Shown piece by piece: positions 44,123 through 51,804 of a stretch of 51,804 nucleotides of DNA. The notes beneath the pieces were generated by a model that was not told the DNA's origin, did not search any database, and worked only from the letters and a program-made list of their open reading frames with translations. The position numbers were made by a program, and so were the translations under genes. Source of the DNA: QHWK01 sp035315685. Lineage in GTDB: Bacteria; Acidobacteriota; Vicinamibacteria; Vicinamibacterales; CAVVIG01. The stretch is from the NCBI GenBank assembly GCA_035315685.1, contig DATFXR010000640.1, forward strand, positions 1 through 51,804, given 5' to 3'. Position 1 is the first letter of the stretch. The number at the start of each line of letters is the position of its first letter.

Positions 44123-44515
44123 ATGAAGAAGTCGTCAAAGGACGAGAGCGGGAACGTCGCGGATGGTGCGATGCGCGATCAGGAGGTGCTGCGCGCAAAC
44201 GGTGAGCTCGCGGCGTACTTCAAGGGGCTGCGGACCGAGCGCGAAGCGCGCGCGGCCCTCAAGATCATCAAGGCATTCATCAAGCGTCGCGAACGCTCGG
44301 ACGCCGCTCGTCGTCGTCCGCTGCCCGGCCTCGAACCGTCGCCTGCCCCGAAGCACGCGGCGATGCGCACACGAAAAAAGGCTGCGAAAGACCCGGACCT
44401 CGCGGCGCGGCGTCACCGCAAGGAGCGGGCGCGGAAGAGTGACATTGAAGTCGAGCGTCCGCCCGACACGAATGCTGAACCGCCCGTGCCGGCGGACTCG
44501 ACCGAGCACGAGTAA
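44123..44515 (+). CDS. small, highly charged protein of unknown function (130 aa)
   Basis: The ATG at 44123 has GAGGA eight bases upstream. The N-terminal half forms a likely helix pair ('RDQEVLRANGELAAYFKGLRTEREARAALKIIKAFIKRRER'), and the C-terminal half is disordered and rich in Lys/Arg then Pro/Glu ('RKKAAKDPDLAARRHRKERARKS'). It could bind nucleic acid, as many such basic proteins do; this is only inference. It is followed after 132 nt by another small coiled-coil ORF. Confidence 0.6.
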   Translation: MKKSSKDESGNVADGAMRDQEVLRANGELAAYFKGLRTEREARAALKIIKAFIKRRERSDAARRRPLPGLEPSPAPKHAAMRTRKKAAKDPDLAARRHRKERARKSDIEVERPPDTNAEPPVPADSTEHE

Positions 44516-44647
44516 CCGCTGCGTTGACGGTGACGGTGTCCGATTGCGATCGAATGCTCGACACGCCCTCGCGCTCACGACGCCTCTCCTGCCGATCTCG
44601 AACGCGGCTCCAGTCTTCAGCGCGTCGGACCCGATCACGGAGCGACG

Positions 44648-44797
44648 ATGACCGGCCGGACTGACGATCTCCTCGACCAGATTGCGGCGCTGGAGCGCGA
44701 GCTCGAACACGAGCGCGGCGACGCTGACGCCTACCGCCGGCGTCTGATCCCATTGCGCAACGCGCTTCGAGACGAGCCGCACGCGCCGGATCACTGA
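44648..44797 (+). CDS. small coiled-coil protein (49 aa)
   Basis: ATG at 44648 is preceded by GGAG six bases upstream. The 49-residue product has one long acidic-basic helix ('DDLLDQIAALERELEHERGDADAYRRRLI') with heptad-like Leu/Ile spacing, suggesting a short coiled coil. It is too short for automatic gene calling in many pipelines. No family is recognised; the good ribosome binding site and clean composition support it. Confidence 0.5.
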   Translation: MTGRTDDLLDQIAALERELEHERGDADAYRRRLIPLRNALRDEPHAPDH

Positions 44798-44854
44798 CCG
44801 GCGCCGACTCGCCGCGAAGGCAATCGGCCGACGCATGGCCATTCGACGTAGCGC

Positions 44855-45739
44855 TCAGTGAATCCAGAAGTCCAGCATGATAGTGACGAGTACGTCGACT
44901 GGCGTGCCGGCGAGACGCCCGGGCTCGAAGCGCCATTCGGCTGCTGCCGCCATCGCCTGCTCGTCGAGTCCCTCGGGATCCAACGATCGGACCACGCGGA
45001 TCTGGGAAGGGCGACCATCGCGCCTCACGATCAGCTCGAGGACGACGGTGCCCTGAATTTTGCGGAGGAGCGCGTCGCCTGTATAGGTGGGCTTGACTTC
45101 GGTGATCACTCGCGGAGCCGTCACCGCTCCGCCAGGCCGGTAGGCGCCGCCACCGATACCGCCGCCGGAGCCGGGACCGAGACCTGGTCCACGGCCCGAG
45201 CCGATACCCGTCCCGCTGCCGGTGCCAACGCCACCGCCGGATCCGGGGCCAGTCGATGCGCCTGCCGGCACGCCACCGGTCGGCAATCCGATTTGGTCGA
45301 AGGTGCCCGACGCGAGCGGCTTTGCATCGAGCACGATCGACGGGAGCGCTGACACTTCCTCGACGAGAGCTGGCGAATCGGGTGTCACAGGAGCCGCGGT
45401 GGGCGCCGACTTTCGTACCCGCAGCGTGATCGCGTCCGAGCCCACGCCCTGCGCGCGACGGATGGGCTCGGGTCGCTGATTTCCCCCGCCCCCGCCGCCG
45501 CCGATCCGGCGCAGGTCTGGCGCGAGAAACACGATATGCCGAACATCCTGCTTCTCGTGCGCGCTGATCGGTTCGCGGCGGCGCACGTCGAAGGTGGGCG
45601 CCGGCGCGGGTTTGATCAAGGCCGCGATCATCAACGCGGTCACATGCAGCGCAGCGGACATGGCGAGCTGCCGCGGGGTGGCGAAGCGATGCTGCGGCAG
45701 TACCGGCGTCCGAAGGGCTAGATCAAGGCGGAGCACCAC
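44855..45739 (-). CDS. TonB-like energy transducer protein with Gly-rich linker
   Basis: The start is uncertain: GTG 45739 is used, with ATG 45661 as alternative; an upstream extension to 45886 lacks support. A membrane helix ('LAMSAALHVTALMIAALIK') is followed by a Pro/Ala stretch, a long Gly-Ser-rich linker ('GTGSGTGIGSGRGPG' region) and a C-terminal TonB_C-type domain ('VKPTYTGDALLRKIQGTVVLELIVRRDG' to 'WRFEPGRLAGTPVDVLVTIMLDFWIH'). TonB proteins transfer energy from the inner membrane to outer-membrane receptors. No ExbB/ExbD or TonB receptor lies nearby, so it may also be a structural TonB-like protein. Confidence 0.78.
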   Translation of the reverse strand: MVLRLDLALRTPVLPQHRFATPRQLAMSAALHVTALMIAALIKPAPAPTFDVRRREPISAHEKQDVRHIVFLAPDLRRIGGGGGGGNQRPEPIRRAQGVGSDAITLRVRKSAPTAAPVTPDSPALVEEVSALPSIVLDAKPLASGTFDQIGLPTGGVPAGASTGPGSGGGVGTGSGTGIGSGRGPGLGPGSGGGIGGGAYRPGGAVTAPRVITEVKPTYTGDALLRKIQGTVVLELIVRRDGRPSQIRVVRSLDPEGLDEQAMAAAAEWRFEPGRLAGTPVDVLVTIMLDFWIH

Positions 45740-45855
45740 GAAAGGATCAGGCAAAGCGGATACCGGTGGACCTGGTCCCGGTCTCGACCACCGAAGGAAC
45801 CGGCGCTCCGGCAACGATGGTGAAATTTCCCCAGACGGTCTGGAAAATCCCTTAG

Positions 45856-46065
45856 CCTGCGAGCTCGCCACCGAAGCCGGCCGCATGGGCGTTCGGAAGC
45901 GCGAGCTCGTTCGGGTCGTCCGGATCGGGAGGCGCGCTGGGCTTTGCCGATCCGTCCGCCGGGATCGGGTACGCGTACGTGACCAGCCAGATGGGGACGG
46001 CGCTTACCGGAGATCCACGGGACGTGGCGCTGAGAGATGCGCTGTATTCTTCGCTGACAAACTGA
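45856..46065 (+). pseudogene. beta-lactamase-family (serine hydrolase) C-terminal remnant
   Basis: After an in-frame TAG at 45853 the plus strand reads 69 codons to a TGA ('WAFGSASSFGSSGSGGALG', 'FADPSAGIGYAYVTSQMG', 'DPRDVALRDALYSSL'). This resembles the C-terminal end of class C beta-lactamase/esterase-family proteins, where 'FGHxGxGG...GFADP..GxGxxYVxNxM' is common. The catalytic Ser-X-X-Lys part is missing, and no ATG fits. It is most likely a gene fragment. Confidence 0.5.
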
Positions 46066-46090
46066 TGCTGATCGGGTGGGCGCTGGTCCG

Positions 46091-47017
46091 CTACGACCGG
46101 CAGGTGATCACCGGACAAGTGGCCTGGCGGACGACTTGATTCGCGGTCGAACCGAACAAACCGAAGTCCATCGGCCCCCGTCCGCGAGCGCCCATGACGA
46201 TGACGTCGGCGTGGCCGTCGATCGCCGCGCGAACAATCTCGCGGTGCGGCTTGCCAACCAGCACCAGCTCTCGAAGGTCGACCGGAAGTGCCTGATACCG
46301 TGCGACCGATTCATGCAACACGCGAGTTGCCGCGGCGTGCTGCTGCTGCCGCACCGCGGTCAGCTCGTGTGCCGGCGCGCTGGGCGGCTCTTCGAGCTCC
46401 GGCGCGTCGACGACGTGAAGGGCGGTGAGGCGCGCCTCCATCTTCAACGCCAGCCAGATTGCAAAATCGATCGCCTGGTTCGACGAATCATGGAAGTCTG
46501 TCGGACAGAGGATCTGACGGTATCGCACTGTATCAGTCGTGCGAGCCGCTCCCGGCGGCAGCGTGAGCACCGGACACCGGGCCTTCCGCAGCACTTTTTC
46601 CGTGACCGAGCCGAGTGCGAAACGATCGAAGCCGCTGCGGCCGTGCGTGCCGACCACAACCATGTCGGCGCGGATCTCAGCGGCTGCGCGAACGATCTCC
46701 GCCGCCGCATCGCCCTCGGCCGTGCGCAGCGCGATCCGCATACCGGGACCATCGAATGGCTCGATCAGCGCGCGGATCTCCTGCCCAATCGCGTCACGGG
46801 CTTCAGGAATCTGCAGCATCCATCCGGGATACGTCGCCAGCGTTGGCGGCGGCACCCATGCGGCGAAGACGTGGAGTGCCGTGACCTCAGCCTCGAACCT
46901 GCGCGCCAGTGCGGTCGCGTGCGCCAGAACCGGCGCCGAGAAATCGGACAGATCGACAGCACACAGTATTCTCTCGAGGCTCGAACCCGTGTCGACACGC
47001 GCGGCTGTGCCAGTCAT
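46091..47017 (-). CDS. universal stress protein with two UspA domains
   Basis: The start is ATG 47017, which overlaps the ATPase stop in an ATGA arrangement; a GTG or ATG further upstream would overlap more. The 308-residue protein contains two UspA domains, each with the ATP-binding pattern G-2X-G-9X-G-S ('GTHGRSGFDRFALGSV' and 'GARGRGPMDFGLFGST'). Such proteins bind ATP and help cells survive stress. Four-base overlap indicates translational coupling with the upstream ion pump, so the stress protein probably serves or senses its activity. Confidence 0.92.
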   Translation of the reverse strand: MTGTAARVDTGSSLERILCAVDLSDFSAPVLAHATALARRFEAEVTALHVFAAWVPPPTLATYPGWMLQIPEARDAIGQEIRALIEPFDGPGMRIALRTAEGDAAAEIVRAAAEIRADMVVVGTHGRSGFDRFALGSVTEKVLRKARCPVLTLPPGAARTTDTVRYRQILCPTDFHDSSNQAIDFAIWLALKMEARLTALHVVDAPELEEPPSAPAHELTAVRQQQHAAATRVLHESVARYQALPVDLRELVLVGKPHREIVRAAIDGHADVIVMGARGRGPMDFGLFGSTANQVVRQATCPVITCRS

Positions 47018-49755
47018 AGGAGTCGTCTCATCCAACCATGCCGTTCCATCCATTTGACGGTTTCAATGACCGGAACCACCGTGAAGGCGAGGCCGATTAC
47101 CAGCCACCAGTCATTCGCAGCGAAGCTGAACGTTGCGAAGGGTCGCTGCAACGAGGACAGGTGAACGATCGCCGCCAACAGCGCCAGCTCCCATCCGATC
47201 GCGAGATTCAGCCAGTGATTGGCAAATGGCCTGCGAAACACCGAGATCCGATCGGATCGATAGCTGTACGCCTTGAAGAACTGGATCAGCACGAGCGAAA
47301 CGAACGTCATCGCCATCGCTTCCTCGACCGGACGGCCGGCGTTCATCGACCAGGCAAACAGGCTGATGTTGACGATCCCGGACCAGATCCCTCCGGCCAG
47401 GATCAAGACGACCACCGGCCGCGTGAAGATGCCGGCGCGCGGGTCACGCGGCTGCCGGTGCATCAGATCCCGCTCCGGCGGATCGACCGCCAGCGCCAAC
47501 GCCGGCAACCCATCGGTGGCGAGGTTCACGTAGAGCAGCTGCACCGCGGTCAGCGGCAACGGGAGCCCGGCGAGCGACGCCGCTGCCATGAGCAGCATCT
47601 CTCCGAGGTTCGATGAGAGCAGGTACATCAGGTACTTCTTGATGTTCGCGAAAACAATGCGACCTTCTTCGACAGCGGCGACGATCGACGCGAAGTTGTC
47701 GTCGAGCAGCGTGATCGACGCCGCCTCCCGGCTGACATCGGTACCGCTCGCGCCCATCGCGATGCCGACGTCAGCCTTTTTCAGCGCCGGCGCGTCGTTC
47801 ACGCCGTCGCCCGTCATGGCGACGACCTGACCGCGCTTCTGCCACGCCGAGACGACGCGCAGCTTGTCCGCCGGCGACACGCGTGCGTAGACGCTGATGG
47901 TGTGAATCTCGCCGTCGAGTTCCGCGTCGGTCAGCCGCTCGAGCTCACGGCCCGTCACCACGCGCCCGGTCGTCAGCAGGCCCAGCTCACGCGCGACGGT
48001 AGCGGCCGTCGCGGGGTGGTCACCGGTGATCATCACCGGTGTGATGCCGGCTCGCCGGCAGGTATCCACCGCCCCCTGCGCTTCGTGACGCGGCGGATCC
48101 ATGATGCCAACGAGTCCGAGGAGCGTCATCTGCTGTTCGCCGTCAACGATCGAGGGTGCAAACCTGCGTGCGACGGCAAGTACGCGCAATCCTTCGCCGG
48201 CCATCAGTCGTTCGGCCTCTTCGAATCGCCCGCGCGCGGAGGAAGTGAACGCCACCTCACCATGGTCACTGATCCAGGAGCCGCAGCTGTCGAAAATGAC
48301 GTCGGCGGCGCCCTTGGAAAAGGCGACCGCGACGCCTCTCCATCGATGAAGCGTGGTCATCCGGCGGCGCTCGGGGCTGAACGCCACTTCGGCGATACGG
48401 GGAACTTCCTCGTCGAGCGCCGCTCGCTCGAGAGACGCCTTCGCCGCCGCGACGACGAGCGCGCCTTCGGTCGGGTCGCCGTCGATGCGCCATCGATCAT
48501 CCTCGAGGCGCAGCCGTGCGTCGGATGCGAGGACGCCAGCGCGAAGAAGTTGAAGGACGGCGGGACCTGGAACCGAGACGCGGTCGCCGTCCAGGAACTG
48601 ACCGACCGGCGCGTAACCGGCGCCTGATACTGAAATCATCCGGCCGGCCACGTAGAGGCGCCGGACGGTCATCTCGTTCTTCGTGAGCGTGCCCGTCTTG
48701 TCGGTGCAGATCACCGAGGTGCTGCCCAGCGTCTCGACGACAGGCAGCCGCCGCACCAGAGCGTGACGCATGACCATGCGACGCATGCCGATCGCCAGTG
48801 AAATCGTCACGACGGCGGGCAGCGCCTCCGGCACCACGGCAACGGCGAGCGCGATGCCGAACATCAGCATGTCGAGCGGCGGAAGGCCGTGAAACAGGCC
48901 GAGGACAACGACCGCCGCGACCACGGCGATCGCTGCACGACTGAGCGCCAAGCCAAGCGCGTCCAGGTTTTCCTGAAGTGGTGTCGATCCCGCGTCGACA
49001 TGCTGGACGAGCGCAGAGATTCGGCCGAACTCGGTTGACATCCCGGTCGCGACCGCAACCGCCAGCCCTCGGCCGGACGTGACGACAGTGCCGGCGTACA
49101 CGATGTTCCTCCGGTCGCCGATCGGCAGATCGCTGCCGGGCAATGCTGCTGCGCTCTTTCGAACCGCCGTCGATTCTCCCGTGAGGACAGATTCGTCGAG
49201 CGCCAGATTCATCGCCAGAGTGACTCGGCCGTCCGCCGCCACGCGGTCGCCCGTGCGAAGCACGAGCATGTCGCCCGGGACCACTGCGGACGACTGGATC
49301 TCGCGCTCGATACCAGCGCGCATGACATGCGCGCGCGGCGCAGCCATTTTCTTCAGTGCGTCGAGGGCGCGCCCGGCGCGGTGTTCCTGGACGAAACCCA
49401 GGACGACGGTGAAGGCGACGATCACCGCGATGACGATCGCCTCGAGGGAATGTCCGAGCAGCGCGGACACGGCCGTCGCGGCGAGGAGAATGACGATCAG
49501 CGCGTTCTGGAATTGCGCGGCGAGTGTGGCCCAGGCGCCGGGGTGCTCGACGCTCTGCAGCTCATTCGGCCCGTAGCGATCGAGCCGGCGTGCGGCCTCG
49601 TCGATGAGCAAACCAGAGCTGCTCGTCTCGAACGCGTCGAGAACGGTCTCGACGGTCTGCGTCTGCCATGCAGCGCCAGACGTCGTTCGCGCAGGGCGCA
49701 CCGGCTCGTCGTCTGTGGCTGCAATCCTGACCGTGTTCGCGTCCGTGAGAGGCAC
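47014..49755 (-). CDS. P-type cation-transporting ATPase (Ca2+-type, P2A-like)
   Basis: The start is taken at GTG 49755, which has AAGG upstream and begins a normal P-ATPase N-terminus; the frame opens 66 codons earlier with non-family sequence. The 913-residue protein has 'LTGESTAVRK' (actuator), 'VICTDKTGTLT' (phosphorylated Asp near 353), 'PEALP' in M4, 'TGDGVNDAPALKKADVGIAMG', 'NLGEMLLM' in M5 and 'NLATDGLPALALAVDPP' in M6. M4 Glu and M6 Asn/Asp match the residues of the Ca2+ site II of SERCA/PMR1-type pumps. It should export Ca2+ or a similar cation. It is coupled to the stress protein gene. Confidence 0.92.
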   Translation of the reverse strand: MPLTDANTVRIAATDDEPVRPARTTSGAAWQTQTVETVLDAFETSSSGLLIDEAARRLDRYGPNELQSVEHPGAWATLAAQFQNALIVILLAATAVSALLGHSLEAIVIAVIVAFTVVLGFVQEHRAGRALDALKKMAAPRAHVMRAGIEREIQSSAVVPGDMLVLRTGDRVAADGRVTLAMNLALDESVLTGESTAVRKSAAALPGSDLPIGDRRNIVYAGTVVTSGRGLAVAVATGMSTEFGRISALVQHVDAGSTPLQENLDALGLALSRAAIAVVAAVVVLGLFHGLPPLDMLMFGIALAVAVVPEALPAVVTISLAIGMRRMVMRHALVRRLPVVETLGSTSVICTDKTGTLTKNEMTVRRLYVAGRMISVSGAGYAPVGQFLDGDRVSVPGPAVLQLLRAGVLASDARLRLEDDRWRIDGDPTEGALVVAAAKASLERAALDEEVPRIAEVAFSPERRRMTTLHRWRGVAVAFSKGAADVIFDSCGSWISDHGEVAFTSSARGRFEEAERLMAGEGLRVLAVARRFAPSIVDGEQQMTLLGLVGIMDPPRHEAQGAVDTCRRAGITPVMITGDHPATAATVARELGLLTTGRVVTGRELERLTDAELDGEIHTISVYARVSPADKLRVVSAWQKRGQVVAMTGDGVNDAPALKKADVGIAMGASGTDVSREAASITLLDDNFASIVAAVEEGRIVFANIKKYLMYLLSSNLGEMLLMAAASLAGLPLPLTAVQLLYVNLATDGLPALALAVDPPERDLMHRQPRDPRAGIFTRPVVVLILAGGIWSGIVNISLFAWSMNAGRPVEEAMAMTFVSLVLIQFFKAYSYRSDRISVFRRPFANHWLNLAIGWELALLAAIVHLSSLQRPFATFSFAANDWWLVIGLAFTVVPVIETVKWMERHGWMRRLL

Positions 49756-49982
49756 GATCGATTGACCTTGGTTGATCCTGATTTTTTGCAAGTCGACCGC
49801 CAAGGGTCGACGAGGTGTTGGAAGGGCGCAGGCGCGCGCGGTGGCGGAAATCCGGCACCTCGATGCGCGCGGTTGATCGCCTCGTCGGTGTGTGCAGCGG
49901 CATGGTGTTTGCGCATGCGGTGGCGGGACCGGCGATTTGCCGGAGTCCCGCAACGCCGGTTTCCGGCACAGTGGAGGGCTTC

Positions 49983-50381
49983 ATGCGTTCTCGAATTCTC
50001 ATCGGCATAGTCGTCGTCATCGCGACACTCGGCATCGGCGCCTTGACAAGCCGCGCCGGCGACCACGCAGGAGCGCGGCAGTGGAGCATCGTGAATTTCC
50101 CCGATCCGATCCTCGTGAAAGGGCAGCTGGTGATGGGGCCGGTCCTGATCGTTCACGACAGCGAGAAGATGGCGCAGGGCGAAGCCTGCACGTCGTTCTA
50201 CCGGTTCGAGCCGGGAGTCGGACCGAAGGACGAGATCGTGTCCTTCCACTGCAAGCCGATCGCGCGCGAGAAGGTCGAGCAGACGACCTTTGCGTACGCC
50301 GCCGCGCCAAACGGTTGCAAGCGCCTGACGGAGTATCAGATCGCCGGCGACGCGGAAGCGCATGAAGTCCCCGTCAAGTAG
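49983..50381 (+). CDS. small exported protein of unknown function (132 aa)
   Basis: The ATG at 49983 is preceded by GGAGG at five bases and starts a signal peptide (MRSRILIGIVVVIATLGIGALTSRAG). The mature part has 'RQWSIVNFPDPILVKGQLVMGPVLIVHDSEKMAQGEACTSFYRF', then 'IVSFHCKPIAREKVEQTTFAYA', with three Cys ('GEACTSF', 'SFHCKP', 'PNGCKRL'). Similar small exported proteins are common in Acidobacteriota but have no assigned function. It precedes a decaheme cytochrome gene by 332 nt. Confidence 0.75.
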   Translation: MRSRILIGIVVVIATLGIGALTSRAGDHAGARQWSIVNFPDPILVKGQLVMGPVLIVHDSEKMAQGEACTSFYRFEPGVGPKDEIVSFHCKPIAREKVEQTTFAYAAAPNGCKRLTEYQIAGDAEAHEVPVK

Positions 50382-50713
50382 CGGCGTGCTCGCTGAAGAA
50401 AATCGCCGAACTCCTCGATCTCGACGCGCCGCTGATCCGGCACCAGGTGGCTCATTGCCGGATCCGCGGCGCGTCCCTTTTCCGTAACGCCTGCCAACAA
50501 TCCGCGTGGACTCGCCACGGAGAACGTCGTGCGAGTTTTTTCGCACCGCGCGGAGAAGTTCGCGTGTTCCCCGGCATCTGTCGACGACGAAACGACACGA
50601 GACACCTCCTCGTCATCTGATTCTTTTTGCGGGCATCTGAGTTGCAGCCCCCCGACCGGGACCCGGTGATTCTGCCGGCATCCCGACGGAACTCCATCGG
50701 GGGCTCGACGTTC
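50382..50713. other. non-coding stretch with two small hairpins
   Basis: No gene recognised. One hairpin is CGTGG-N5-CCACG near 50504-50518 and the next is GTGCGA (50529-50534) with TCGCAC (50541-50546) around GTTTTT. They lie upstream of the cytochrome gene and could affect its leader. Confidence 0.35.
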
Positions 50714-51730
50714 ATGAAATCTCGCAGTGACGGTTTTCCGGCGCGGACGCTGGTGACCGCGCTCGCGCTCGTCTGGAGCGCAACGATCGGCGTGATCGCC
50801 GCCAGCCGCGACCCGCAGACGCCGCAGCCACGCGGCGCGCGCGCGTCGCACAGCGCGACCGCCGCCACTGGCACGGCGGCGCAGGCGCCATCCGATCAAG
50901 CGCAGGCCAACAACTTCGTGGGCGAAGAGACCTGCGTCACCTGTCACGAAGCCGAGGGCAAGAGTATTCACGCGACGCTGCACGGCAAGGCGCAGAACGT
51001 GCGGACGCCCGCCGGCCGGACCGCCGGGCAGAGTTGCGAAGTCTGCCACGGTCCCGGACAGAAGCATGCCGACTCCGGCAGCAAGGAAGACATTCGCCGC
51101 TTCGATAGGCTCAACGCGCGCGACGCGAACGCCACGTGCCTGACCTGCCACAACAAAGGGCCGCACGCCGACTGGCAGGGCAGCATGCACGATGCGCGCA
51201 ACGTCGCGTGCGCCAGCTGCCACAGCGTGCACGCGCCGAAGTCCGAGCGGTTCCAGCTGAAGACCGCGACTGCGACCGAGACCTGCGAGAGCTGCCACAA
51301 GCAGGAGGCGATGAAGATCCGCAAGTCCGGACACATGCCGGTACGCGAAGGCAAGATGGACTGCACGTCCTGCCACACGCCGCACGGTTCGAACAACGTG
51401 CGGATGCTGAAGGTCGGCAACAGCATCAACGAGGCCTGCGCCAGCTGCCACGCCGAGAAGCGCGGCCCGTTCCTCTGGGAGCACGCCGCGGGCCGCGAGA
51501 ACTGCGCCAGCTGCCACGATCCGCATGGCTCGAACAACGACCGCATGCTGGTCGCGAAGGCGCCAATGCTCTGTCAGCGGTGCCACGTCAGCAGCCGCCA
51601 CCCGGCGACGATCTACGACGCGACGCAGGTGGCCAACGGCAGCAACCGCGTGGTCGGGCGCGCCTGCGTGAACTGCCATGCGCAGATTCACGGCTCGAAT
51701 CACCCGGCCGGCGCGCAGTTCCTTCGGTGA
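50714..51730 (+). CDS. decaheme c-type cytochrome, DmsE family
   Basis: The ATG at 50714 starts a signal peptide (MKSRSDGFPARTLVTALALVWSATIGVIAAS); an upstream frame extension exists. The 338-residue protein has exactly ten CXXCH heme-binding motifs (CVTCH, CEVCH, CLTCH, CASCH, CESCH, CTSCH, CASCH, CASCH, CQRCH, CVNCH), with the DmsE-type repeats 'TPHGSNN' and 'DPHGSNN'. Such periplasmic cytochromes pass electrons between quinol-linked enzymes and outer-membrane partners in extracellular or DMSO-type respiration. A new exported protein begins 13 nt later, so it heads or joins an operon. Confidence 0.93.
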   Translation: MKSRSDGFPARTLVTALALVWSATIGVIAASRDPQTPQPRGARASHSATAATGTAAQAPSDQAQANNFVGEETCVTCHEAEGKSIHATLHGKAQNVRTPAGRTAGQSCEVCHGPGQKHADSGSKEDIRRFDRLNARDANATCLTCHNKGPHADWQGSMHDARNVACASCHSVHAPKSERFQLKTATATETCESCHKQEAMKIRKSGHMPVREGKMDCTSCHTPHGSNNVRMLKVGNSINEACASCHAEKRGPFLWEHAAGRENCASCHDPHGSNNDRMLVAKAPMLCQRCHVSSRHPATIYDATQVANGSNRVVGRACVNCHAQIHGSNHPAGAQFLR

Positions 51731-51743
51731 CCGGAGAATGGCC

Positions 51744-51804
51744 ATGCGCAACAGACTCCTGACGATGGTCGCCGCGCTCCTCCTCACGGTTTCCGGAGGC
51801 GCGC
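51744..51804 (+). CDS. start of an exported protein, 3' partial
   Basis: ATG at 51744 has GGAG seven bases upstream and opens a signal peptide (MRNRLLTMVAALLLTVSGGA) that runs off the window end. It starts 13 nt after the decaheme cytochrome. In related loci such a gene is often an MtrB/PioB-type outer-membrane porin; that identity is inference from position only. Confidence 0.5.
   Translation, partial: MRNRLLTMVAALLLTVSGGA

Noticed and set aside
50336..51787. 483-codon minus-strand frame
   Set aside because: The opposite strand encodes ten CXXCH heme motifs, so this is a shadow.

Overview
The window is about 52 kb of GC-rich bacterial DNA, densely coding on both strands, with no rRNA, tRNA, CRISPR or transposase recognised. 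Gene content suggests an Acidobacteriota member, probably of the Vicinamibacteria type: paired DUF1080 proteins, a decaheme DmsE-type cytochrome, many exported acidobacterial-style hypotheticals, glycine-rich TonB-like proteins and many NarL-type sensors. This assignment is inference from gene families, not from a marker gene.

Layout. 1-1662: two exported DUF1080 proteins (first cut by the window edge). 1931-7669: PAS histidine kinase, DUF4136 protein, a symporter fused to a solute-binding domain, a short DUF1214 protein, and a NarL-type response regulator. 7901-12174: AraC regulator and four exported or outer-membrane proteins. 12219-17124: second response regulator, lipoprotein, MASE1 histidine kinase, an exported kinase-fold protein, and an exported protein behind a sigma-54-like promoter. 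17226-23466: sigma-54 activator (GAF-GAF-AAA-Fis), third response regulator, a degenerate histidine kinase, and a DUF2780/lipoprotein/MscS operon. 23519-29735: a three-gene exported operon, a formylglycine-generating-enzyme-like protein, a solo receiver, two gene remnants and a FadL-like porin. 29800-34212: two tandem sensor kinases with ABC-type binding sensors. 34704-41627: one 2,307-residue protein joining TamB-like and BamA-like parts. 41680-46065: TPR, beta/gamma-crystallin-DUF4214, several small proteins, a TonB-like protein and a beta-lactamase-family remnant. 46091-49755: P-type cation ATPase coupled to a universal stress protein. 49983-51804: small exported protein, decaheme cytochrome and the start of a further exported protein.

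The strongest unexplained signal is a 16-bp intergenic element, TGCCGNWWNYGCATAG, found 12 times between 3605 and 29787. It always points toward a following gene or gene remnant, and three copies sit exactly 33 nt before a start codon. It precedes exported or membrane proteins, a response regulator and the sigma-54 activator, so it looks like a promoter or operator of an undescribed regulon. A second element, the palindrome CTGTCA-N4-TGACAG, occurs three times beside signalling genes. Together with four NarL-type kinases, three full response regulators, a solo receiver, one receiver remnant and a pseudokinase, none in a classical kinase-regulator operon, the window reads as an envelope-stress or envelope-remodelling signalling island. 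That overall role is inference.
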